Assembly (NCBI GenBank): GCA_019747615.1
Contig: JAIEQQ010000423.1
Location: forward strand, 1-9,520
Reading direction: 5' to 3'
DNA: 9,520 nucleotides
From: Phycisphaerales bacterium
GTDB lineage: Bacteria; Planctomycetota; Phycisphaerae; Phycisphaerales; UBA1924
Made by a program: the position numbers and the translations under genes. Of this stretch, positions 1 through 6,346 are shown piece after piece (within the stretch, counting starts at the first letter, position 1; each line of letters begins with the position of its first letter). The notes beneath the pieces were generated by a model. The model searched no databases. It was not told where the DNA came from and saw only the letters and a list, made by a program, of their open reading frames with translations.

Positions 1-2170
1 CACGCCGCTGGTGCCGGCCCTCTGCAAAGGCCGCGGCAACTACGTCTCCATCCGCCGCCTCAAGCTCGCAAGCCAGCGCCAAGATCGCCTCTTCGGCGAT
101 CAGCCGCAGAAACGCTCGCTCCACGTTATTGAGGACTGGGCCTACACCACCGGCGACGGCACCCTCGCGAGCCTGCCGCCTTTAGAGCGCCCGGGCGTGT
201 GGGATCGCGTGCAGAGCGACACGGACAACTGCATGGGCCGCAAGTGCCCGGAGTACGACAAGTGCTTCTATCAGAAGTCGCGCCGCGAGATGGAGGGCGC
301 GAACCTGCTGATCTGCAACCACGCGCTCTACTTCGCGGATCTCTCGCTGCGCCGTGCGGGCGCGGGGTTTTTGCCGCCGTACAACCATGTGATTCTCGAT
401 GAAGCGCACGGCGCAGAGGAAGTCGCGTGCGACCACTTCGGCCTCTCGCTCAGCGAGGGGCGCATCGAGCACTATCTGAGCCAGCTCTACAACGCCTCCA
501 GCGGCAAGGGCTATTTGCCGCAGCTCTCGGTCCTCATGGACGCGGCGGGCAAGTCGAGCCTTGTCGATGGCGTGGTTCACGCGACGATCGAGGCCCAGGC
601 GATGAGCCGCGCGTTCTTTCAGGAGCTTGTTGATCTGGTGCGCTCCGGGCGACTCAAGAACGGGCGAATCCCCGACGCCGGCCTCGTGCGCACGGCGCTC
701 TCGCCCTCGATGCGTCAGCTCGGGGCACGCCTGCGGATCATGAAGGAAGCGGTGCCGGGCGAGCAGGACAAGTTCGAGCTGAACTCGTACGCCATCCGCG
801 CCGAGGCGATCGCCTTTGATGCCGACGCGCTGGTGACCCACTCGGTCCCGCACGCGGTGTACTGGATCGAGACCAGCGGCGGCGGCATCGATGCCAGCCC
901 CACCGCGCCCTCCACCCCGGGCGTCACCGCGCGCGGTCGCTTCGCCACCGGCGGCGCTCGCTCCGGCGGGGGCTCGGGCGTGCGTGTGAAGCTCTCATGC
1001 TCGCCGGTGGATGTCGGCCCGCTGCTGCGCGAGCACTTCTTCTCCCAGGACATCGGCATCGTGCTGACCAGCGCGACGATGGCGACCTCGCAAGGGACGA
1101 TCGGCGAGGTGCAGCACTCGACGATCCCCGCGCCGACCAAGGCCGGCACAACCGCCAAGCCCGGCGCATCGCCCGCCGCGGCCACCGCGGACGCGCCGCC
1201 ATCCGAAAGCGCGCCGCCCGCCGAGGAGCCCGCGCCCGAGCCCGAGTTCATCGAGCTCACGTACATCGACGAATCCGCCGAGCCGCACCCCGCGGATGAA
1301 TACAGCGAGGAGGCGGGCCTCGCCCGCGCCGCGCGTCACGAGCGATACTCCGAGCCCGCGTCGCGACCGAGTGCGTCGCTTCAAGAGCTCGGGCCGTTCG
1401 GGCACATCAAGCGTCGGCTGGGCTGCGAGCACGCCTCGACACTCCAGCTCGGCTCGCCGTTCAACCACGCCAGCCAGGCGCGAGTGATCATCGATCTCTT
1501 GGCGCAGCCGCCACGTGCGCCGATCGGGCGCGCCGGGCCCGGTAGATCGTCACGAGGCGCGGGCTCTGGCGACGGCGCGTCGTATGCCAGCGTGCTCGCC
1601 TCACGCGTGCTCGAGCACGTCCTGAACACCGGCGGCGGCGCGTTCGTCCTGTTCACCAGCTTTGACACGCTCGGGCGCGTCGCCGATCAGATTGGTGATG
1701 CGCTCAGCGACGCCGGGCTGCCCATGCTCGTGCAGGGTTCCGGCGGCACGCCGGGCCAGCTCCTGGAACGATTCCGTGAGTCGGATCGATCGGTGCTGCT
1801 CGGTGCCGCGAGCTTCTGGCAGGGTGTTGACGTCAAAGGCCACGCGCTCCGAAACGTCATCATCACCAAGCTCCCCTTTGATCCGCCCGATCGCCCGCTC
1901 GTCGAGGCCCGCTGCGAACGCATCCGCCAGCGCGGCGGCGATCCCTTCCGCGAGGACTCCCTCCCCCGCGCCGTCCTCCGCTTCAAGCAAGGCTTCGGGC
2001 GGCTCATCCGCTCCGCCAGCGACAAAGGCCAAGTCGTCATCCTCGACTCGCGCGTCATCACCGCCCGCTACGGGCGCATGTTCATGAAAGCCCTGCCGCC
2101 GGGCGTGCCGATCGAGGTCATCGAAGACGACCGCCAAGCGACGGAAGTCAACGAACTCACGCCGTGGTGA
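1..2170 (+). CDS. dinG: DinG-family ATP-dependent DNA helicase (XPD-like), 5' partial
   Basis: The reading frame is open from the left edge (codons from base 2) to TGA at 2168-2170, so the N-terminus with Walker A lies outside the window. A GTG at 11 gives 719 aa for numbering, but it falls inside the conserved KGRGNY segment and is not the real start. Visible motifs: KGRGNY (residues 6-11), a cysteine cluster C74-x4-C79-x5-C85, ICNHALYFADL after it, Walker B DEAH at 130-133, SATM at 354-357, FWQGVD at 602-607 and QGFGRLIRS from 660, the motif VI arginine region. Family knowledge: DinG/XPD helicases unwind DNA 5' to 3' using ATP and usually carry a 4Fe-4S cluster; they act in repair and in resolving R-loops. 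Oddities: the first Fe-S cysteine position is Ser13; about 105 Pro/Ala/Glu-rich residues (358-462) are inserted after SATM; a Gly/Ser/Pro-rich linker lies at about 289-326. It overlaps the convergent gene at its 3' end by 14 bp. The family assignment is firm; DinG versus the YoaA branch is less so. Confidence 0.92.
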   Translation, partial: TPLVPALCKGRGNYVSIRRLKLASQRQDRLFGDQPQKRSLHVIEDWAYTTGDGTLASLPPLERPGVWDRVQSDTDNCMGRKCPEYDKCFYQKSRREMEGANLLICNHALYFADLSLRRAGAGFLPPYNHVILDEAHGAEEVACDHFGLSLSEGRIEHYLSQLYNASSGKGYLPQLSVLMDAAGKSSLVDGVVHATIEAQAMSRAFFQELVDLVRSGRLKNGRIPDAGLVRTALSPSMRQLGARLRIMKEAVPGEQDKFELNSYAIRAEAIAFDADALVTHSVPHAVYWIETSGGGIDASPTAPSTPGVTARGRFATGGARSGGGSGVRVKLSCSPVDVGPLLREHFFSQDIGIVLTSATMATSQGTIGEVQHSTIPAPTKAGTTAKPGASPAAATADAPPSESAPPAEEPAPEPEFIELTYIDESAEPHPADEYSEEAGLARAARHERYSEPASRPSASLQELGPFGHIKRRLGCEHASTLQLGSPFNHASQARVIIDLLAQPPRAPIGRAGPGRSSRGAGSGDGASYASVLASRVLEHVLNTGGGAFVLFTSFDTLGRVADQIGDALSDAGLPMLVQGSGGTPGQLLERFRESDRSVLLGAASFWQGVDVKGHALRNVIITKLPFDPPDRPLVEARCERIRQRGGDPFREDSLPRAVLRFKQGFGRLIRSASDKGQVVILDSRVITARYGRMFMKALPPGVPIEVIEDDRQATEVNELTPW

Positions 2171-2903
2171 TCGTTCCTGTGTCATCGGCTTCGCCAGCGT
2201 TCCCGCGGGCACCGCTGCTCAGCGCCGCCGCGATCTCGCGCAGCGTCCGTGTGATCGCGACCTGCGACGGCGACAACGTCGGCGGCGGGCGCATCACTTC
2301 AAAGCCTGCGCCGTCTCGACGCCGAACAATCAGCCCCCACGCCGAGGGCAGCTCCGAAGCTTCGACAATGCCCGGCTCAGCGGCGATCACCAGGTGCGTC
2401 CCGACGTGGTACTTGGCCAGCATGAAGAACTTCGTCCCGCCATGGAGCTGCTCGTCAACACGCCGGAGCGACCGCATCAGGATCTTGCGGCAAGGCGACG
2501 CCGAAGCCCCCAGCTCCCACGGCGCCAGCTCCGGGAACAGATACCCCGCGTCGCGCCGCAGCGACGGTTCACCGGTCATCACACACTCCTGATCAAGCTC
2601 GCGAAGCTGGCGCTCCAGCGCGTCGCGAGTGCGACGCAGCTCCGGCACTGCCTCGGAATCGCGCAAGAGGTCCGACCGAAACGCCTTGCACTCGACGATG
2701 ATCGTCGTCGGCGACGACGCTCTCGGCGGCGACCGCAGCCACCCAGGCACCTCCCGGCGCGACGGCCGATCCAGATACCCCGCAGCATCCGCCCGATGTG
2801 CCGAGTGCGGGCACCGGACCTCCAGCGCGCTGGCAGCGCAGCCGAGCTCCATGAGCCAGCGCCGCACAGCGTGCTTCAAGCCGAGATGCGCCGGCGTCTC
2901 CAC
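2157..2903 (-). CDS. Hypothetical protein with restriction-endonuclease-like (MmcB-like) core
   Basis: A 248-aa protein starting at GTG 2903. Upstream codons stay open only to a TAG at 2943-2945 and include no ATG or GTG; the next ATG (residue 18) would cut into the first helix, so GTG is preferred, although no Shine-Dalgarno is visible. An N-terminal helix (GLKHAVRRWLMELG, residues 8-21) is followed by LEVR (E29), HRAD (D39), then IIVECKAFRSDLL (68-80) with E71-x-K73. The order E...D...E-x-K fits a PD-(D/E)xK nuclease-like core as in the MmcB family. A charged helical segment (about 84-152) interrupts the fold before KFFMLAKYHVGTHLVIAA (158-175) and LPSAWGLIVRR (185-195), which resembles the end of MmcB-type domains. 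The C-terminal 20 residues look disordered. Inference: a DNA-binding or DNA-cleaving protein; no activity is proven. It converges on the helicase gene with a 14-bp overlap and lies 68 bp after the next minus-strand gene, probably in one transcript with it. Confidence 0.72.
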   Translation of the reverse strand: METPAHLGLKHAVRRWLMELGCAASALEVRCPHSAHRADAAGYLDRPSRREVPGWLRSPPRASSPTTIIVECKAFRSDLLRDSEAVPELRRTRDALERQLRELDQECVMTGEPSLRRDAGYLFPELAPWELGASASPCRKILMRSLRRVDEQLHGGTKFFMLAKYHVGTHLVIAAEPGIVEASELPSAWGLIVRRRDGAGFEVMRPPPTLSPSQVAITRTLREIAAALSSGARGNAGEADDTGTITTA

Positions 2904-2971
2904 GAGCGCAGTGTATTTCAGAAGTACCCACAGCCGAGACTTCTAGAACAATCCGAGTGTGAACGGCGGAT

Positions 2972-3445
2972 TCATGCCTCGGCATCGATCAGCTGCCCCG
3001 GCTCGATAAACCGAATCACGCGGTAGCTGCTCTCAACCTCGTACGTCATGCTGAACGATCCCATGCCGTTGGGACCGGCGATCGGAATGGTGTACGTGTA
3101 AACCGCTCGCTGGCGAACAAACTCGTCGGTCACGCCGGCGATCGGCGCGTTTGACGCCGGTGCGTCAGCGGCGCCATCAGCCTTGGCGACGCGCGAGCCG
3201 CGATTCGCCCCTCGCGACGGCGAGAGCGTCGAAAGCTCGACGGTGTCCTGTTTCGGAGTCGGCGCGCTCTCGGCGGCCTGAGTACGCCCCGGGCCGGCCT
3301 TGAAGTTGATGCGGGGCGTCGCGAGTCGTCCGCGTCCGCCGCCCTGCTCATCGCTGGCCTGGCGCGACGCTCCAGCCTCCCGCGGCTTGCGGGTCGCGTT
3401 CGGCGTGGTGCCAAGGGACATCGCGACCAAGTCATTTATTCGCAT
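2972..3445 (-). CDS. Hypothetical protein, function unknown
   Basis: Not recognised. The ATG at 3445 gives 157 aa beginning MRINDLVAMSLG. The frame also runs upstream to a TTG at 3541, but that extension is Gly/Ser/Pro-rich and has no supporting ribosome site, so the ATG is preferred; the ATG at residue 9 is another option. Residues 15-100 are polar, Arg/Ala/Gly/Pro-rich and probably disordered, and include DTVELSTL at 67-74, a short motif also seen in many flagellar and anti-sigma proteins (a weak hint only). The C-terminal part (about 104-157) looks folded, with beta-type segments around AVYTYTIPIAG, GSFSMTYEVE and YRVIRFIEPGQLID. There is no signal peptide, membrane segment or catalytic motif. 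It is divergent to queA and 68 bp upstream of the nuclease-like gene on the same strand. Moderate confidence that it is expressed: codon structure is consistent and the C-terminus is well formed. Confidence 0.6.
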   Translation of the reverse strand: MRINDLVAMSLGTTPNATRKPREAGASRQASDEQGGGRGRLATPRINFKAGPGRTQAAESAPTPKQDTVELSTLSPSRGANRGSRVAKADGAADAPASNAPIAGVTDEFVRQRAVYTYTIPIAGPNGMGSFSMTYEVESSYRVIRFIEPGQLIDAEA

Positions 3446-3569
3446 GAAGTCTGAGGAGGCAAAGAGCGCGCCAGGACCGCCAGAGCGACCGGGTCCGAGA
3501 AAAACAAGCCGGGCATCGCTTGCGCCGGGAGAACACCGCAAAACCGTGTTCTGTGTGCGACAAAGCCGC

Positions 3570-3597
3570 GCGCGCGTTGATTTTCAGGAACGCGCGC
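3570..3597 (+). promoter_or_regulatory. Perfect 9-bp GC-rich hairpin upstream of queA
   Basis: GCGCGCGTT (3570-3578) and AACGCGCGC (3589-3597) are perfect reverse complements around the 10-nt loop GATTTTCAGG. There is no following T-run, so it is not a typical intrinsic terminator on the plus strand. It would sit in the queA leader if transcription starts upstream of it; this is inference. Confidence 0.4.
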
Positions 3598-3608
3598 TGC
3601 ATGCTCAT

Positions 3609-3649
3609 GTTCCCGTCGCGGCACGGAAGCCGCGCGTTGTTTCGGGAAC
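3609..3649 (+). promoter_or_regulatory. Nested stem-loop 19 nt before the queA start
   Basis: The outer stem is GTTCCCG (3609-3615) with CGGGAAC (3643-3649), 7 bp. The inner stem is CGCGGC (3617-3622) with GCCGCG (3629-3634), 6 bp, around loop ACGGAA. One base (3616) is unpaired on the left and eight (3635-3642) on the right. The putative ribosome site GAGAG (3658-3662) lies just outside, so the fold does not mask it directly. It does not resemble a preQ1 riboswitch. Confidence 0.45.
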
Positions 3650-3668
3650 CGCCTGCTGAGAGTCCTTC

Positions 3669-4829
3669 TTGCTACCGACCGCCTCACTCGAATATGTACT
3701 CCCGGATGACCTGATCGCAACGTCCCCGGCCGAGCCGCGTGATAGCGCCCGAATGCTGGTCTGCTCGCGAAGCGACGCGGGCGCGGCGCTTCAGGATCGT
3801 GTTGTCCGTGACCTGCCGTCGTTGCTTCGTGCCGGTGATCTGCTGGTGTTGAACGTCTCGCGCGTCATCCCCGCGAGGTTCTTCGGCCACCGCACCGACA
3901 CGGTCGGCAAGGTCGAGGGGCTCTACCTCGGCCCGCCGGAGCACCCGATTCCCGGTGCCGAAGACCCGCACGATCCCTCCCTTTGGCGGGCGATGATCAA
4001 GGGCCGCCGCGTGCGCCCGGGCATCACGATCACGCTCCACGAGCTCGACTCCACGCCCAGCAATGTCACGCTCGAGGTCGTTCAACGCCGAGACGACGAC
4101 AGCGAGGTCGGTGCGTGCGTCTTGCGTGCCCACGGCCTGCCCGTCGGCACCACCGCGATCGAGGCGCTCGCACGCTTCGGCAGCCCGCCGCTGCCGCCCT
4201 ACATCGTGGCATCGCGGAAACGCGCCGGCGACGGCGGCGAGCGTGCGGCCGACGAATCCAGCTATCAAACGGTCTATGCCGACGCGTCGCGCACCGGCTC
4301 GGTCGCAGCGCCGACGGCGGGCCTGCACTTCACGCCGGAGCTTCTGGCCTCGCTCGATCGCGCGGGCGTTCAGACCGCCAAGGTCGTTCTTCACGTCGGC
4401 GCTGGCACGTTCAAGCCCGTCGAGACCGAGTTCGTCGAGCAGCACCCGATGCACCAGGAGTGGTGCTCGGTCCCCGCCGACGCTGCCAAAGCGATCGAGA
4501 CCACCCGGCGCGCCGGCGGGCGCGTGATCGCCGTCGGCACCACCAGTGCCCGCACGCTGCAGAGCTTCTCGCGACAGGAAATCGCGTCGATCGCTGCGTC
4601 AGGTGCGGATTCGGGCAAGTGGACCAAGATCCTCATCACGCCGGGGCACGAGTTCCAGAACATCGACGCCCTGATGACCAACTTCCATCTGCCACGCACG
4701 ACGCTGCTGGCCATGGTCGCAGCGCTGCTGCCCGGTCGCGTCGATCAACTCCTCGCGGCGTACCAGCACGCCGTCGCGCAGCGCTACCGCTTCTACTCCT
4801 TCGGCGATTCAATGCTGATCCTGCCCTGA
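3669..4829 (+). CDS. queA: S-adenosylmethionine:tRNA ribosyltransferase-isomerase QueA
   Basis: QueA transfers and isomerises the ribosyl part of S-adenosylmethionine onto 7-aminomethyl-7-deazaguanine in the wobble position of Asp, Asn, His and Tyr tRNAs, giving epoxyqueuosine. Family signatures: YVLPDDLIA near residue 9; LLVLNVSRVIPARFFG (59-74); GKVEGLYL; YQTVYA just before SVAAPTAGLHFT (211-222); LHVGAGTFKPV; MHQEW; NFHLPRTTLLAMV; and the C-terminal YRFYSFGDSMLIL. At 386 aa it is longer than the usual roughly 340-350; extra residues lie around PIPGAEDPHDPS and in the SRKRAGDGGERAADESS stretch before YQTVYA. The start is TTG at 3669: the frame is closed upstream by TGA at 3657-3659 and no other start codon lies between. 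GAGAG at 3658-3662 is a weak Shine-Dalgarno 6 nt away. The conserved glycine pair before KVE is VG here. Assignment is firm, and the gene appears intact. Confidence 0.96.
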   Translation: MLPTASLEYVLPDDLIATSPAEPRDSARMLVCSRSDAGAALQDRVVRDLPSLLRAGDLLVLNVSRVIPARFFGHRTDTVGKVEGLYLGPPEHPIPGAEDPHDPSLWRAMIKGRRVRPGITITLHELDSTPSNVTLEVVQRRDDDSEVGACVLRAHGLPVGTTAIEALARFGSPPLPPYIVASRKRAGDGGERAADESSYQTVYADASRTGSVAAPTAGLHFTPELLASLDRAGVQTAKVVLHVGAGTFKPVETEFVEQHPMHQEWCSVPADAAKAIETTRRAGGRVIAVGTTSARTLQSFSRQEIASIAASGADSGKWTKILITPGHEFQNIDALMTNFHLPRTTLLAMVAALLPGRVDQLLAAYQHAVAQRYRFYSFGDSMLILP

Positions 4830-4847
4830 CGCATCGCATTTGGGTAC

Positions 4848-4866
4848 CCCCTCTCTCCGAGAGGGG
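4848..4866 (+). terminator. Hairpin after queA, terminator-like but without T-run
   Basis: CCCCTCTC (4848-4855), loop TCC, GAGAGGGG (4859-4866): a perfect 8-bp stem beginning 19 nt after the queA stop. What follows is TCAGCACC, not a T-tract, so it could be a transcript 3'-end stabiliser, a weak terminator or a dispersed repeat instead. Confidence 0.4.
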
Positions 4867-4927
4867 TCAGCACCACCGGACTCGACGAACCTGAGTTCCA
4901 TCGAGTATCCGCCCCATACGCTTACTC

Positions 4928-5785
4928 ATGCGTTGCCTCATCGCATGTCGGCTGCTCGTCCGCGTCAGCGCGTGCGTGATCGTCGCGTCGATCGCGCCAG
5001 CGTTGATCTTCGCGAATCAGCCCGCGCCGGCCGCCCCCGCGACGCCGCCGACGCCAGCCAAGCCAACCTCACCGGCACCATTGCCCGCGCCCGGCGGCAC
5101 GCCGGCTCCATCGCCGAAGCCGACACCCAAGCCCCCATCCACTCCGGCTCCGACTCCCGCCCCCGCGGCCCCAGCCAAAATCGACACCGCCCCGATGGAC
5201 ACCGCGGTCGTCCAGGTGATCGTGAAGACCGATCTGGGCAACGGCACGATTCAGACCAGCAACGGCACAGGCGTCTACCTCGGCTCCGGGCGGGTGCTCA
5301 CCGCCAGCCACGTCATCAGCCGCTACACCACGATCGAGATCATCTTCGGCGGCCGTAGCGGCCAACCGCAGACGAGCGTCGCGTTTGATCCGCGGGTCGG
5401 CAAGCTCGTGTCGTTTCCGTCGCGCGATGTCTCGGTGTTGACCAAGATCAACGCGCCGTCATGGGCCGCCAGCGCATCGATCGCAACCGCGAGCCCGAAG
5501 GTCGGCGATCAGGCGGTGAGCTACGGCCTCAAGGACCCTGCGACGCCGCGCATACGTCAGGGTGCGGTGCTCGCCAGTCGCCAGATGAAGAACGGCATTG
5601 AGGTTGACGCCGTAAGCACCAAGGGCGACAGCGGGGGGCCAACATTCGACAGCCAGCTCCGCGTCATGGGCGTTCACTCCGCGAACGTGACGCGAACGTA
5701 CAAACGCCCCGACGGCAAACAGGAAGAGAAGACCACCAGCGTCAGCTTCAACGTGGTGGGGCTCGATGTGTCCACGCTCAAGTGA
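4928..5785 (+). CDS. Secreted trypsin-like serine protease (S1/DegP-type domain, no PDZ)
   Basis: A 285-aa protein. Residues 1-29 form a signal peptide: Arg/Cys-containing start, hydrophobic VSACVIVASIAPALIF, and a likely cleavage after Ala29 (FA/NQP). Residues 31-84 are a Pro/Ala/Thr-rich linker with no clear fold. From about 93 a trypsin-like domain follows with a full candidate triad: His128 in LTASHVIS, Asp167 in SRDVSVLTK, and Ser235 in KGDSGGPTF. The chain ends with VGLDVSTLK about 50 residues past the serine, so there is no PDZ domain as in DegP/HtrA. Family knowledge: such proteins cleave peptide bonds in the periplasm or outside the cell, often in protein quality control. The substrate is unknown. 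ATG 4928 is chosen because it opens the signal peptide; no Shine-Dalgarno is evident. It lies 98 bp after queA and 102 bp before the EIIA gene, and probably has its own promoter. Confidence 0.88.
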   Translation: MRCLIACRLLVRVSACVIVASIAPALIFANQPAPAAPATPPTPAKPTSPAPLPAPGGTPAPSPKPTPKPPSTPAPTPAPAAPAKIDTAPMDTAVVQVIVKTDLGNGTIQTSNGTGVYLGSGRVLTASHVISRYTTIEIIFGGRSGQPQTSVAFDPRVGKLVSFPSRDVSVLTKINAPSWAASASIATASPKVGDQAVSYGLKDPATPRIRQGAVLASRQMKNGIEVDAVSTKGDSGGPTFDSQLRVMGVHSANVTRTYKRPDGKQEEKTTSVSFNVVGLDVSTLK

Positions 5786-5837
5786 TCCTACTCTGGCCGC
5801 TTGACGGTGTTTCCGATCCCCAGAACGCCCGCCCGGC

Positions 5838-5843
5838 TACACT
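5838..5843 (+). promoter_or_regulatory. Possible -10 element TACACT upstream of the EIIA gene
   Basis: TACACT matches the TATAAT consensus at four of six bases and lies 45 bp before the EIIA start, within the 102-bp gap after the protease gene. A TTGACG at 5801-5806 is too far away (31 bp) to be its -35 partner. Weak, based on position and sequence only. Confidence 0.22.
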
Positions 5844-5887
5844 CCGCTCCGATCTCCGGCTCGGTCACCCCCTTTCGCACACGCCGT

Positions 5888-6346
5888 ATGAACCTGCTCG
5901 ACTTCCTCAAACCTGAGTGCGTCAAGGTGCCGCTGATTGCCACCGACAAGCGCGCCGCGATCGACGAGCTCGTCGACGCGCTGGCCGCCGCTGGCAGCAT
6001 CACCGACGCCGGCGTGCTGAAAGAAGCGGTCTGGACCCGCGAGCAAACCCGCACGACCGGCATCGGCAACGGCCTGGCCATCCCCCACGGCAAGTGCGCC
6101 GGCATCCCCTCGCTGGTCATCGCCATGGGCAAGCCCGCCCAGCCGATCGACTTCGCGTCGATCGATCGCCAGCCGGTCAAGCTCATCGTGCTTCTGGCCT
6201 CGCCGCCGGATCGCGGGTCGGACCACATCATGGCCCTGGCCAAGATCAGCCGCATGTTCATGACCCGGGAGCTGCGCGAGCAGATCTACGCCGCTGAGAC
6301 CTCCGGCGAGCTCTACGACATCATCAAGGCGCAGGAGGGCGCGTGA
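5888..6346 (+). CDS. PTS EIIA (fructose/nitrogen-type) domain protein
   Basis: A 152-aa single-domain protein of the PTS EIIA type-2 family (the fold of FruA-IIA and PtsN). ATG 5888 opens MNLLDFLKPECVKVPL, the usual family start; the frame extends upstream to 5801 but that part has no family resemblance. GIGNGLAIPHGKC holds His67, the residue phosphorylated by HPr in this family. Further signatures are LVIAMGKPAQPIDFASID, VKLIVLLASPP, and HIMALAKISRMF. There is no EIIB, EIIC or HPr domain and no transporter next door, so a regulatory PtsN-like role is more likely than sugar uptake; this is inference. The TGA overlaps the GTG of the polyprenyl synthase gene (GTGA at 6343-6346), so translation is likely coupled. 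No clear Shine-Dalgarno precedes its own start. Confidence 0.9.
   Translation: MNLLDFLKPECVKVPLIATDKRAAIDELVDALAAAGSITDAGVLKEAVWTREQTRTTGIGNGLAIPHGKCAGIPSLVIAMGKPAQPIDFASIDRQPVKLIVLLASPPDRGSDHIMALAKISRMFMTRELREQIYAAETSGELYDIIKAQEGA
6333..6338 (+). promoter_or_regulatory. Ribosome binding site AGGAGG deciding a GTG start
   Basis: AGGAGG lies inside the last codons of the EIIA gene, 4 nt before GTG 6343. It is the best Shine-Dalgarno in the window and the main reason to start the polyprenyl synthase at 6343 and not at ATG 6457, which has none. Confidence 0.6.

Larger units (their letters stand above)
3446..3668. other. Divergent intergenic region with consecutive hairpins
   Basis: This 223-bp spacer separates the minus-strand hypothetical gene from queA and should carry promoters for both, though I find no convincing -35/-10 pair. 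It holds several inverted repeats: GGACC/GGTCC (3474-3478/3492-3496), GAACAC/GTGTTC (3531-3536/3546-3551), GCGCGCGTT/AACGCGCGC (3570-3578/3589-3597), and a nested pair at 3609-3649. Their strength increases toward queA. Confidence 0.5.

Noticed and set aside
182..853. Long open frame on the minus strand inside the helicase gene
   Set aside because: It is a shadow of the GC-rich coding frame; the helicase motifs on the plus strand account for the region.
3446..3668. preQ1 riboswitch upstream of queA
   Set aside because: The region lacks the short A-rich pseudoknot tail and the class I or II core; the hairpins are GC-rich and of different shape.
3656..3720. CTGAGA followed by ACCTGATCGCAA at the queA start, resembling two conserved parts of a TPP riboswitch
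   Set aside because: The second part encodes DDLIA, a conserved QueA segment, and the rest of the riboswitch (the intervening helices and the TAATACCAGCG-type sequence) is missing.
4840..5358. Plus-strand frame overlapping the start of the protease
   Set aside because: The overlapping protease frame has a signal peptide and a catalytic triad; this one is Arg-rich out-of-frame translation.
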